Shown here: piece after piece, positions 24,340-32,889 of the stretch
How the letters are laid out: every line of letters begins with the position of its first letter
Position numbering within the stretch: the stretch's first letter is position 1
From: Actinoplanes italicus
Lineage (GTDB): Bacteria > Actinomycetota > Actinomycetes > Mycobacteriales > Micromonosporaceae
Direction: 5' to 3'
Assembly: GCF_003001815.1 (NCBI RefSeq)
Contig: NZ_PVMZ01000027.1
Location: forward strand, 1-64,000
Length of the DNA stretch: 64,000 bases
Made by a program: the position numbers and the translations under genes
The notes under the pieces: model-generated
What the model was told of the DNA's origin: nothing
The model's input: the letters and a program-made list of their open reading frames with translations, nothing else
Databases searched by the model: none

Positions 24340-25860
24340 ATGGTGCAGGTCATGAGGATCGGCCGGCAGCGCGGTGTCAGTGTGCACCGCAACCTGGTGC
24401 ATGCCGGGTTCGTCGTGCTGGCTCTCGTCGCGGTGGCCGCGTGGGCGTTCGGTGACCTGACCGTACGACTCGGTGTGGTGACGGTGATCGGCGCGCTCCC
24501 GGCGGCCGGGATTGCCGTCGGGATGCGGATCAACCGGATCGTCAACCGCACCGCCTGGTACCTGTTGCTCGCCGCGTCGGCGCTGTTCACGGTCTTCAAC
24601 TACCTGTGGTTCATGCAGCTCGGTCTCGGCCGGGAGGTCGGTGCCGACGGACCGGCGAACCTGGTGCTCCAGGTCTTCGCCTACAGCAGCATCATGCTGT
24701 CGGCGTTGCAGGTCATCCGCAAACACGGTGAGGGCGACCGCGGCGGCATCATCGACGCCACACTGCTCGGCGTCGGCCTGATCACCCCGGTGTGGGAGTT
24801 CGTGCTGCGCCCGCACCTGCTGGATCTGGACGTTTCGGGTCCTAACCAGGGGATCTATCTGCTCAAGATGCTGCTGCTGATGGGCACCCTCGGCGCGCTG
24901 CTGCGGATCGCGCGGACCGCCGGCACCGCCCGCACGTCGTTGATCTACTTCTTCATCAGCATGGGCGCGACCGTCGTCAGCGTGGTTTCGTCGTTGTTGT
25001 CGACCCGGCCGGGAAGTGACTACTACTCGCCGCTGGTGGATCTGTTCGCGATGATCGGCTATCTGGGGCTGGCCGCGGCGGCGCTGCACCCGAGTTCCAC
25101 CGAGTTCACGCAGCCGGCCGGGTGGCGCCGGAGCCGTCTGCGGCCGGTGCGGCTGTCGCATCTCGGACTGGTGCTGGCGCTGGTGCCGATCGTCGGCAGC
25201 GTTCCCGCACTGTTCGGCGGCACTCCCGACGACACGCTACTGACGTTCGGGACGCTGCTGGTGATCCCGCTGGTCGTCTCGCGGATCGGGCTGCTGATGG
25301 CGGAACGGACCGCCGACCAGGAGGCGCTGCGATACCAGGCGCACCATGACGAGTTGACGGGGCTGGTCAACCGCCGCCGGTTCTTCGCCCTGCTGGAGGA
25401 GGCGGTCAGGTCCGGCGCCGGGGTGGCGGTTCTCTACTGCGACCTCGACAGATTCAAAGCGATCAACGATCAGTACGGCCACGAAGCGGGCGACGAGGTG
25501 CTGCGGGTGTTCGCCGACCGACTGCGCAGCACCCTGCGGGACGAGGACATCGCGGCCCGGATCGGCGGCGACGAGTTCCTGATTCTGGGCACCGGCACGA
25601 CGGCCGGTGACCCGGTCGTGCTGAGGCGCAGGATCGAGGACGCGACGTCGGCACCGGCCGTGTGGCGGGGGCACGAACTGTCATTCGGGGTGACCGTCGG
25701 GGTTGCGTACGGCAGTGGCAAGGACATGAGTGCGGACGGGCTGATATCGGCCGCGGACGCCGACATGTATCGGCACAAGACCGCGCGGCGGGTCCCTCTC
25801 GAGAGGGAGGACACTCCCTCCGCGGCGGGAGGTGACCGGGTGCGCTCGCTCATACCGTGA
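24340..25860 (+). CDS. Membrane diguanylate cyclase (GGDEF)
   Basis: ~506 residues. About nine hydrophobic helices (~20-320) are followed by a GGDEF domain (~335-485): HHDELTGLVNRRRFF, LYCDLDRFKAINDQYGHEAGDEVL, RIGGDEFLIL, SFGVTVGVAYG. The GGDEF signature is intact, and RDED lies exactly five residues before it, giving the RxxD product-inhibition I-site. It should make cyclic-di-GMP with feedback inhibition, with a membrane input domain of unknown ligand. In-frame ATGs at 24340 and 24352. The stop overlaps the GTG of the next gene (GTGA), so the two are coupled. Confidence 0.88.
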   Translation: MVQVMRIGRQRGVSVHRNLVHAGFVVLALVAVAAWAFGDLTVRLGVVTVIGALPAAGIAVGMRINRIVNRTAWYLLLAASALFTVFNYLWFMQLGLGREVGADGPANLVLQVFAYSSIMLSALQVIRKHGEGDRGGIIDATLLGVGLITPVWEFVLRPHLLDLDVSGPNQGIYLLKMLLLMGTLGALLRIARTAGTARTSLIYFFISMGATVVSVVSSLLSTRPGSDYYSPLVDLFAMIGYLGLAAAALHPSSTEFTQPAGWRRSRLRPVRLSHLGLVLALVPIVGSVPALFGGTPDDTLLTFGTLLVIPLVVSRIGLLMAERTADQEALRYQAHHDELTGLVNRRRFFALLEEAVRSGAGVAVLYCDLDRFKAINDQYGHEAGDEVLRVFADRLRSTLRDEDIAARIGGDEFLILGTGTTAGDPVVLRRRIEDATSAPAVWRGHELSFGVTVGVAYGSGKDMSADGLISAADADMYRHKTARRVPLEREDTPSAAGGDRVRSLIP

Positions 25861-26843
25861 GCGGCATGAACATGAAGGCTTACGGGCTGGTCAGGATCGC
25901 CGCGGCAGTTTGGCTGATCGCCTACGCCCTGGTCCACGTGTGGTGGGCGATCGGCGGTGAGCCACGATTCCTGAGCGGTCGCGAGTCCTATTTCCCGGGC
26001 GGATCGGTTCCCGTGGTTCTCGGCGTTCTCGGCGCGGTGGGGTGCCTTTGCGCCGCGGCCACCACCCGCCGCCAAGTGGGCGACAGCAGTCGCTACGCGC
26101 TCGCCGTACTCACTGCCGTTGCGGGCGCCGCCTTGTGCGTGTATTCGTTCCTGTTCCCGGTGGTCGTGGCGTCCCTGCTGTTCGAGGGCTTCCGAACCGA
26201 CGCCGTCGCCAGCCTGCTGGCAACCGGCAGCGGCATCGTCGGCGGCATCCTCTGCCTCGTCGTCGCGGCAGGCGAGAGGAGGCGGGCCGCGCATACGTGT
26301 GCGTCGTGCGGACGGGTCCACGGCAGGTCGCCGGAGAGCCGTGAGGAGCAGGCTCCCGGTTGGGCCTTCGCCGGCGCCTACCTCGCCGTCTGCGGATTCG
26401 CGGCCCGGATGAGTGTGTGGCTCGTCGACACCATCGCCGGGCGGTGGCCGACTCCCGAGAGCCAGACGAACGGCCCGTCGCGGACCGCGCTGGTGGTATT
26501 CGTGGCGCTGATGAGCCTGGCCGGCACACTGCTGCCTCTGGCGCTGGCGCATCGCTGGGGGCGGCTGTGGCCGGCATGGGTCAGGCCACTACGCGGCAGG
26601 CCGGTGCCCCGGTGGCTGGTACTCGGCACCGGCCTGTTCATCGGGGCGAGTCTGACCGCGTACTTCGGCATCGCCGGAATGATCGCGTGGATCCGGGGTG
26701 ACGTCGGCGGTGCGTTCCTGCCCTTGCTGCTGGAGATGGGCGGCTACACGCTATGGGGTGTGGGGCTGTTGGTCGCCGCCGCATGGTACTTCGCGTCGAC
26801 CCGGCCTCCGTGCCCGCCGACCGCAGGTCAGGTGACGTGCTGA
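25857..26843 (+). CDS. Multi-pass membrane protein, unknown function
   Basis: 328 residues with about eight hydrophobic segments, for example VRIAAAVWLIAYALVHVWW and VVLGVLGAVGCLCAAA. A hydrophilic Cys-containing loop (AAHTCASCGRVHG, CxxC) lies in the middle, and a C-terminal helix pair ends it. No named family. GTG start overlaps the diguanylate cyclase stop by 4 bp, suggesting translation coupling and possibly a partner or target role for the cyclase. Its 3' end overlaps the convergent gene by 16 bp. Confidence 0.7.
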   Translation: MSGMNMKAYGLVRIAAAVWLIAYALVHVWWAIGGEPRFLSGRESYFPGGSVPVVLGVLGAVGCLCAAATTRRQVGDSSRYALAVLTAVAGAALCVYSFLFPVVVASLLFEGFRTDAVASLLATGSGIVGGILCLVVAAGERRRAAHTCASCGRVHGRSPESREEQAPGWAFAGAYLAVCGFAARMSVWLVDTIAGRWPTPESQTNGPSRTALVVFVALMSLAGTLLPLALAHRWGRLWPAWVRPLRGRPVPRWLVLGTGLFIGASLTAYFGIAGMIAWIRGDVGGAFLPLLLEMGGYTLWGVGLLVAAAWYFASTRPPCPPTAGQVTC

Positions 26844-27970
26844 ACGCGCACCCACGCGCCGGAACTTCCCGCTTTGTGGTCGCCCGTCAAATAGGCGCGC
26901 AGCCAGTACTTGCCCTTCTTGGCCGGCTTCCACGTCAGTGTGATGCGGCCGTTCGCCGGCGACGTCACCGTCTTGACGGTGTGCCACCCGGATCCCTGCG
27001 TGGCCCATTGCAGGAGGACCTTCCGCGGTGAGGGAACCACGGTCGCGGTCATGGTGACGGTCTTCCCCTTCTTCGAGGCTCCCTTCGAGACCCAGCCGGT
27101 CAGCCCCGCGTTGACGACAGGCAACCGCATCTCGACGCTGGCGGGCGGATAGTCGGCGTCACCGTCGAATCGCGCCCGGACCTTGCCGTTGATCCGCTGA
27201 CGGAAGTCCTTGCAGAAGTGGTCGTAGTACCCGTCTGTCGTAATGGTGGCGAGTTCCTCCCAGGTCGTCGATCCGACCGCCTGGAAGTCGATGATCACCT
27301 TGCCCGGCCGCGTCGGGCCGGCCAGGCTCCCGCAGATCGGTGTCCGCCGGCCGTTCAACCGGCCGTAGCCACTCTCGTCGACAGGATCCAGCCGGAGGTC
27401 GGTCCGGTTCGGAACGGGAGGGTCGTCGCAGGGCCGCGTCGAGGCGAAGTCCTGGACCGACTCGGCTGAGCTCGCCGGCATGCTCACGGTTACCGGCACG
27501 TCGGACCAGTCCAGATCCCGGGGCGCGTTCGGGGCGACGTTCACCGCCAGCTCCACCCAGCCCACGCCACCGGCGAACATCTCCACGTCCGGGCACCACG
27601 CCCGTTGGGCGAGCCGGTCGACGGGGCACTCGTTGAGCATCCCGTTGCTCATCTTCAAGATCTCGAAGCCCGGAGGCATCCCGGTCAGCGGTACGGAGAA
27701 ACCCACCGCCCCGGCTTGGGCGTCGGACGGCGCCCGCAGCGAGAAGCTGATGATGCCGATGTCGCCGGGAACGATGTGCCGGTCGGTCTCCCGTTTGACG
27801 ACGATGTCGGCGGCGGAGTACGGGGCCGCTGCCCGGGCCGTGGCGGTGCCGTCGGATCCCGGTCGTGAGACTCCTGTCGCCAGGGCGCCGGTGGGCAGCG
27901 CGGCCGTGGCCACGGCCGAGGCGGTGACCGCGGCGATAGCCGGCTTCAGGTGCCGCAGGTAGTTCACCAC
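26828..27970 (-). CDS. Secreted protein of unknown function (380 aa)
   Basis: An N-terminal Sec signal (LKPAIAAVTASAVATAALPTG...) is followed by a beta-rich extracellular region. One part resembles DUF11-type or CARDB-like conserved beta domains (ADIVVKRETDRHIVPGDIGIISF). The C-terminal part reads like one or two Ig-like or cell-surface beta repeats (GKVIIDFQAVGSTTWEELAT, KTVTMTATVVPSPRKVLLQW, GRITLTWKPAKKGKYWLRAY). Four or more cysteines between ~115 and ~265 could form disulphides. No enzymatic motif seen. Convergent with the membrane protein gene, overlapping by 16 bp. Confidence 0.7.
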   Translation of the reverse strand: MVNYLRHLKPAIAAVTASAVATAALPTGALATGVSRPGSDGTATARAAAPYSAADIVVKRETDRHIVPGDIGIISFSLRAPSDAQAGAVGFSVPLTGMPPGFEILKMSNGMLNECPVDRLAQRAWCPDVEMFAGGVGWVELAVNVAPNAPRDLDWSDVPVTVSMPASSAESVQDFASTRPCDDPPVPNRTDLRLDPVDESGYGRLNGRRTPICGSLAGPTRPGKVIIDFQAVGSTTWEELATITTDGYYDHFCKDFRQRINGKVRARFDGDADYPPASVEMRLPVVNAGLTGWVSKGASKKGKTVTMTATVVPSPRKVLLQWATQGSGWHTVKTVTSPANGRITLTWKPAKKGKYWLRAYLTGDHKAGSSGAWVRVQHVT

Positions 27971-28057
27971 GATCTGGTCATCGACCGAACACCACTCAAG
28001 GTGAGCAATCCCCGCTGGTCAGGCTCGGCGCGGCATGGCACATCGATGACCGGCGGC

Positions 28058-28444
28058 TTACCGATGACGTTGTAGTGGTGATTTGTCTCCCACGAGCCAG
28101 AGATGACCGTACGGATCGAAGAACCCGCCTTGGCGATGCGTTCCCCACGGCGCGGCGTGGTCGCGGATCGGATCGTGGTAGTTGGCTCCCGCCTCAGCGG
28201 CACCACCGATCACGGAGTCCGGATCATCGGCGAACACCTCGATCCGTGTCGTGGTGCTGCCGAGCACCGAGGGACTCTCCCACTTGTTGTTCGCGGGCTC
28301 CGCGAGGAAGAACGGCGCCCCTTGGAACTCCAGGCCGATGACCGAGCCGAGGTTCCACAACTCGGTGGCGCCGAGGGCGCGCTGATACCAGGCGGAGGCT
28401 GCTGCGGCGTCCGGCACCGCGAGCATGACGGAGATAGCGGTCAT
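28058..28444 (-). CDS. VOC/glyoxalase-fold protein, PhnB-like
   Basis: 128 residues: MTAISVMLAVPDAAAASAWYQRALGATE, FFLAEPANN, RIEVFADDPDSVIGGAAEAGA, GGFFDPYGHLWLVGDK. This is a complete vicinal-oxygen-chelate fold of the 3-demethylubiquinone/PhnB type, soluble. Members range from lyases to resistance proteins, and the substrate cannot be told. ATG 28444 chosen at the start of homology; longer forms only add unrelated residues. Divergent from the CBM2 gene. Confidence 0.85.
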   Translation of the reverse strand: MTAISVMLAVPDAAAASAWYQRALGATELWNLGSVIGLEFQGAPFFLAEPANNKWESPSVLGSTTTRIEVFADDPDSVIGGAAEAGANYHDPIRDHAAPWGTHRQGGFFDPYGHLWLVGDKSPLQRHR

Positions 28445-28604
28445 GAGTGGCAGGCTAGCCGGAAGCACAGCGCCAACAGGACCCCGCAAGCAGCCGCACA
28501 CCGGAAGATTTCGTGTGTCGGCCGCGGCGAAACGTCAGCCGCAGCGCGTTCCACATCCTGACACGCTGCGTCCGCTCTCGGATCCAGTGTGTAACTTCAT
28601 CGAC

Positions 28605-29597
28605 ATGAGTCGATTCGCGCCGCGTGTGTCCGCGGTCCTGGCCGCGCTGCTGGCCGGACTGGCGACGATCACGTTCACTGCGGGACCCGCCCAGGCCGCG
28701 ACCGCCGTGTTCCTGAAGGAGAACGCCTGGCCCACCGGCTATCTGGGCAGGATGACGGTGACCAACGACGGAGCGGACCGCATGGCGGCCTGGCGGGTGG
28801 AGTTCGACCTGCCGGCCGGCACCACGCTCGACTACAGCTGGAACGCCGTGGTGACCCGGAGCGGTACGCACTACGTCATCACCGGTGCTTCCTGGAACGC
28901 GAGTCTCGACCCGGGCGCGTCGACGTCCTTCGGCTGGATCGCCTCCGGCCCCGGCGCACCGCACTCGTGCCTGCTCAACGGCGGGTCGTGTGACGGCAGT
29001 CCGGCCGCCCGCGACGCCCGGCCGCCCAGCACACCGGCCGGCCTCCGCAGTGACACGCAGGGCAACACCTTCACCCTGCACTGGGATGCATCGACCGACG
29101 ACACCGGCGTCGTCGGATACGAGATCTACACCGGCACCAGCTCGGGCCCGATCGCCACGGTGACCACCACCAGCCACAGCATGCCGGTCCCGCCGCCGAT
29201 GGTGATGACCTTCGGGGTACGGGCGGTCGACGCGGCCGGCAACCGTTCCCCGTTCGCGACCCTGGGCCTGGGCACGTCACCGGACGTCACCCCGCCCGGC
29301 CCGGTGACGAACCTCCGACTCGTCAGCCCGAGCGGCGGCTTTTTCACCGCCCAGTGGGACGCACCCCGGGACGACCAGTTCGTCGCCGGCTACGAGGTCG
29401 CGCTGGACGGCGCGGTCGTCAGCCGGGTCGGCGGCACCACGGCACTGGTGCGGCTCGGCTTCGGGACACACTTCGTCAGCGTTCGCGCGTTCGACGGCGC
29501 CGGCAACCTCGCCACCCCGACGCAGGTCATGATCTCGATCGACCCGGGCCCCAGCGCCTCGGCCACATCGAAAGCCCCGCCCACATCGGGATCCTGA
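28605..29597 (+). CDS. Secreted CBM2 plus two fibronectin-III protein
   Basis: 330 residues with a Sec signal (VSAVLAALLAGLATITFTAGPAQA). A family 2 carbohydrate-binding module lies at ~33-125 (GRMTVTNDGADRMAAWRVEFDLP, YSWNAVVTRSGTHYVIT, SWNASLDPGASTSFGW), and two FnIII domains follow at ~140-230 and ~235-320 (PSTPAGLRSD, WDASTDDTGVVGYEIY; PGPVTNLRLV, GYEVALDGAVV). There is no catalytic domain, so it probably binds cellulose or chitin at the surface, as an accessory or adhesion protein. ATG 28605 begins the signal peptide. Confidence 0.88.
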   Translation: MSRFAPRVSAVLAALLAGLATITFTAGPAQAATAVFLKENAWPTGYLGRMTVTNDGADRMAAWRVEFDLPAGTTLDYSWNAVVTRSGTHYVITGASWNASLDPGASTSFGWIASGPGAPHSCLLNGGSCDGSPAARDARPPSTPAGLRSDTQGNTFTLHWDASTDDTGVVGYEIYTGTSSGPIATVTTTSHSMPVPPPMVMTFGVRAVDAAGNRSPFATLGLGTSPDVTPPGPVTNLRLVSPSGGFFTAQWDAPRDDQFVAGYEVALDGAVVSRVGGTTALVRLGFGTHFVSVRAFDGAGNLATPTQVMISIDPGPSASATSKAPPTSGS

Positions 29598-29668
29598 ATG
29601 GCTGCGGGCCGCCTGGCGCGGGAACGCGCCTCGGCCGCCGCCGAGGCGTGGCCCTGAGTTCCACTGCG

Positions 29669-30019
29669 ATGAAGATCTCCGCGTCACAGGGAGACGAACT
29701 GACCGGCAACTCCGGCGGGGTGGTGGAGGTCGGCAAGTGGCTGTTCGGCGGGGTGACCGAAGGGCTGTTCGAAGTGGCCGGCCACCAGGCCGAGCCGCCG
29801 GCCGGCCCGGACGCCCTGCTGGCGCACGTGCGCGGGCCGGTGGTCGCGCTGTACGACCGGGCCCGGCGGGAGTTCGTGCTGCGGCAGGGCGGCTCGCCTC
29901 GCGCGGTCGCTGACCCGGTGCCGCAGGTACGCGACGGCCTCGACCCCGACCTGCGGGAAGAAATCTCGATCGCCGCCAACCTCCGGGCCCGGCTGATCGC
30001 CGGAGATCCGATCTTCTGA
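29669..30019 (+). CDS. Hypothetical soluble protein (116 aa)
   Basis: It reads MKISASQGDELTGNSGGVVEVGKWLFGG and ends LRARLIAGDPIF. There is no signal peptide, membrane segment or recognised domain. Start at ATG 29669, without a clear ribosome site. Convergent with the Nudix gene, 7 bp between stops. Confidence 0.5.
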   Translation: MKISASQGDELTGNSGGVVEVGKWLFGGVTEGLFEVAGHQAEPPAGPDALLAHVRGPVVALYDRARREFVLRQGGSPRAVADPVPQVRDGLDPDLREEISIAANLRARLIAGDPIF

Positions 30020-30026
30020 CTTGCGG

Positions 30027-30935
30027 CTATTGCACCATGTGCCGCTCGATGTGATGGATTTTGCCGGCGGTCCCGTGCAGTGTCACCATCCCGCCTTTGG
30101 GGATCGTGGTGTCGGCCGGCCGGGTGGCGGTGCGTTGGCGGCACAGCTCACCGAAGAGTTCCTCGAGCCCCGCCGTGTGGGCGCAGATCACCGCGGACTC
30201 CCCGGTGTCGAGGGATTCGCCCGCGATCCGGAGTGCGTAGTCGATGTCGAAATGCTTTCCCCGCAGGCGTTTCGTGTCACGTACGGGCAGGTCCTTGGCC
30301 GACGCGTACGGCTCCACTGTCTGCAGGCAGCGAAGGCTGTCGGCGCTGTGCAGAACCTGCGGACCGTACGCGGCCAGCATCGAGCCGAAGCCGCGTGCGG
30401 CGGTCAGGCCGGATTCATCGAGCGGGCGCTCAGACTTCCGGCCGGTCCAGTCGGCCTTGGTGCCGGCCATGCCGCCGTGCTGCAACAGGATCAGGGTGCT
30501 GCTCCTCGCCATGACGCGATGCTCGAGTTCGGTGAGCAGCCGGACGTCGTCGGGCCGGCTCAACATCCCGGCCGCTACCGGGACAGGCAGCCAACGCACG
30601 TCGTCGATCTCGTCCGACGGGATGAAAGTGTTCACCTGGCCTGAATCGGCCGGGACCTCGCCCGAGAAATAGTCGACCTGCTTGGGCCAGCCGTTCTTGA
30701 CGTAGGCGGTACGCCCCAGCCAGGGGCCGAGCTGAATGCGGAATCCGGTCTCCTCGCGGACCTCCCGGACTACGGCCGAGACGAGTTGCTCGCCGGGATC
30801 GACTTTGCCTTTGGGAAAGCTCCAGTCTCCGCGCGGACGGTGCACGACCACCACCTCGCGAACCCGCTCGCTGCCTTGCCAGAGGAGGGCACCGGCGGCC
30901 CTGATAGGCACCGAGTATGTGTCGTCAACGATCAT
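30027..30935 (-). CDS. Nudix hydrolase - histidine phosphatase fusion (MutT1-like)
   Basis: ~302 residues. The N-terminal Nudix domain (~5-140) has an intact Nudix box: GKVDPGEQLVSAVV then REVREETGF, fitting GX5EX7REUXEEXGU. The C-terminal half is a histidine-phosphatase fold (LRCLQTVEP, AVICAHTAGLEEL), as in mycobacterial MutT1, which sanitises 8-oxo-dGTP and diadenosine polyphosphates. The catalytic RHG motif of the phosphatase half reads QHG (LLQHGGMAG): the Arg is replaced, so this half may be weak or structural. ATG 30935 fits the family; ATG 30986 is also in frame. Confidence 0.85.
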   Translation of the reverse strand: MIVDDTYSVPIRAAGALLWQGSERVREVVVVHRPRGDWSFPKGKVDPGEQLVSAVVREVREETGFRIQLGPWLGRTAYVKNGWPKQVDYFSGEVPADSGQVNTFIPSDEIDDVRWLPVPVAAGMLSRPDDVRLLTELEHRVMARSSTLILLQHGGMAGTKADWTGRKSERPLDESGLTAARGFGSMLAAYGPQVLHSADSLRCLQTVEPYASAKDLPVRDTKRLRGKHFDIDYALRIAGESLDTGESAVICAHTAGLEELFGELCRQRTATRPADTTIPKGGMVTLHGTAGKIHHIERHMVQ

Positions 30936-31088
30936 CTCGCCGCCCACTCTCGGATCGGATGAATTTCCTGGACCATACCCGACCACTGCTCAAATGGAAT
31001 TCCCACGACAGGGGCCGTCCATCCAGACGGTTGCCGGTGCTGGGCAAGCGTGATCGGGTGTCAGAATGAACGCTCCGGAATCAGCGCG

Positions 31089-31580
31089 ATGATCGATCCA
31101 TGGACGATGTATCAAGCCGGGAAGTTCGGCTACAACGCGGCGAAGTGGCTCACCGAGCCGGTCGAGCGCGAGCTTTCCCTGATCAACAATTTTGACGAGA
31201 GCGGCAAGATTTATGTCGCGATCTGCGTCTTCACCGACACAGGATCCGTCTCGGTCGGCTGGATCCGAGTCAATTCCGGGGAGAGCTAGAGCGTCGGCAT
31301 CCCGGTGCCGAGAATGTTCGGCAGCACCTGGGTCGCGATTTATTCACGCACCCGAAAGGCTAAGCACACGTTCACCGGCAGGGGTACCGAGCAGCGCCCC
31401 TTCCACGTAGCGGTGCCGAGCTATTCGAACCGTCTCGAATCTGGAGCATCTTTCACGGTCCAGGATAGCGCCGGCAGCCATCCCCGGATGGTGATGAATC
31501 AGGGCGGCGTCGACCGGATGAGCCGGGTCGCGGGCCAACTGATCAACATGACGGGCGATTTCAAGTTCACCTATCATTGA
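31089..31580 (+). pseudogene. Hypothetical gene interrupted by an in-frame amber codon
   Basis: One frame runs from ATG 31089 (MIDPWTMYQAGKFGYNAAKW) to the stop at 31578-31580, broken only by TAG at 31287-31289 (RVNSGES, stop, SVGIPVPRMFG). The second half (STWVAIYSRTRKAKHTF...LINMTGDFKFTYH) reads as the natural continuation of the same fold; it has an ATG at 31311 but no good ribosome site. Unbroken length would be ~163 residues. No family recognised; soluble and slightly basic. Either a nonsense pseudogene or two short genes in the same frame. Confidence 0.5.
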
Positions 31581-31633
31581 GGCATTAAGCGTTTCATTGA
31601 GGAATTAAGCGTTTCATTGAGGCATTATGCGTT
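31575..31633. repeat. Three tandem 20-bp repeats at convergent stop codons
   Basis: The unit CATTGAGGCATTAAGCGTTT occurs three times head to tail (31575, 31595, 31615) with single-base differences; the last is slightly shortened. The first copy supplies the TGA of the plus-strand gene and the last encodes the final residues and TGA of the minus-strand XRE gene. Each copy carries a stop in both directions. Confidence 0.8.
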
Positions 31634-32822
31634 CATGGAGCGCCCGCAACTCGGTGCCGCCCGTCCCGCGTCGGGAACGGTCCAGCAGAAGCCGGACGGT
31701 GGCGGCCAGCTCGGGGCACGTGCGCACATGCTGCGGCGCGACGCGTTCCGCGGTGATCAGGAAGCGGGTCGCCTCACGGTCGCGTCCGCCGATGCGGGCC
31801 AGAGCCCGCGCGGTGTCGGCGTAGTAGTAGACCTGCCGGACACCGGCCGGGATCGCCGCCGGGTCGGTGCGCCGGGCGATCTCCACGACCCGGACGGGGT
31901 CACCGTCCTCGACCTCGATGCTCATCCGCCAGATGTCCACGTTGGTGGGACCGAAGAACATGCCCATCGTGTTGGTCTCCCCGGTGCGGCGCGCCAAGCC
32001 GGACGCCTCGGCCAGCCAGTCCCGGCTGTCTTCGAGCCGCTGCCGGAACCGGCTCGCCAGCGCCGCGACCAGATGCAGTGATCCGAGCACCTCGGGACCG
32101 CCGGGCCGGGCAAGGTGCGGGCTCAGGTCGTCCACCGCCCGCTCGGCGAGCGTCTGCCCACGCTGGTGCGAGCCGCATGCGATCGCCGCACTCGCCAGCA
32201 CGTACGCCGCATGCCCCTGAAGCACCGGGTCGCCGGCCGCGTCCGCCGCGTCGCGGCACCGCTGCGCGCCCAGCCAGGCGTCCGACGGATGTTCGAGACC
32301 CCGCAGCACCGACGAGGCGGTGTGGGTCGCCTCGCAGAGCAGCCGCAGCGCCTCGAGATGGTTCGGCCCGGCTGTCTCGGTGTGCAGGTCACGCAGCAGA
32401 TCCGGAAGCAGGCGTGCCGCGCCGGCGTAGTCGCACGCCCGGTGCAGGGCCCCCACCAGAGAGACACTCCGGCGAAGATCGGCGATCGGCGGCGCGGCCT
32501 GCCCGGCGGGCGGCTCGGTCAGGTCGATGTCGACCAGAGCAGTACGCAGGCCGAGCACGCCGGCCCGGGCCGCCGCGGTCGCCCGGTCCGGGGCCGGCAC
32601 GACGGCCCCGGCCAGTTCGGCCGGAGTGCAGTCCAGCGCGCCGGCGATGCCGGCGAGCATGAAGCGGTTGTCGGCCGTCTGCAGCCCCCGCTCGATGCGG
32701 CTCCAGGTGGCATGCGAGACACCGGCTCTGCTGGCGGCGAACCGCACACTCCACCCGCGGAGCAGGCGGCGCGCACGGATCTCCGCACCGATCGCGGGGT
32801 CCGGGGTCCGTCGTGGGGTCAT
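31614..32822 (-). CDS. XRE-family regulator with TPR-like C-terminal region
   Basis: ~402 residues. An XRE helix-turn-helix occupies ~8-65 (GAEIRARRLLRGWSVRFAASR, then AGVSHATWSRIERGLQTADN). A long alpha-helical region follows (~120-395), rich in Ala, Leu and Arg with TPR-like periodicity (SLVGALHRACDYAGAARLLPDL, QGHAAYVLASAAIACG, YYYADTARALARIGGRDREA). This XRE-plus-TPR layout is frequent in actinomycetes for regulators that bind a peptide or small ligand. ATG 32822 is preferred to 32873 because the family begins there. The last residues are encoded by the 20-bp tandem repeats. Confidence 0.8.
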   Translation of the reverse strand: MTPRRTPDPAIGAEIRARRLLRGWSVRFAASRAGVSHATWSRIERGLQTADNRFMLAGIAGALDCTPAELAGAVVPAPDRATAAARAGVLGLRTALVDIDLTEPPAGQAAPPIADLRRSVSLVGALHRACDYAGAARLLPDLLRDLHTETAGPNHLEALRLLCEATHTASSVLRGLEHPSDAWLGAQRCRDAADAAGDPVLQGHAAYVLASAAIACGSHQRGQTLAERAVDDLSPHLARPGGPEVLGSLHLVAALASRFRQRLEDSRDWLAEASGLARRTGETNTMGMFFGPTNVDIWRMSIEVEDGDPVRVVEIARRTDPAAIPAGVRQVYYYADTARALARIGGRDREATRFLITAERVAPQHVRTCPELAATVRLLLDRSRRGTGGTELRALHERIMPQ

Positions 32823-32889
32823 GCGCCCGACGGTAGCCCCGCGGCCGGGCCCGGTGGACCGACCCTGTACCACCGCGAGACTGTCGACG

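Noticed and set aside
31650..31760. tRNA-like segment
   Set aside because: No cloverleaf with matching acceptor and T-arm could be folded; it lies inside the XRE gene.
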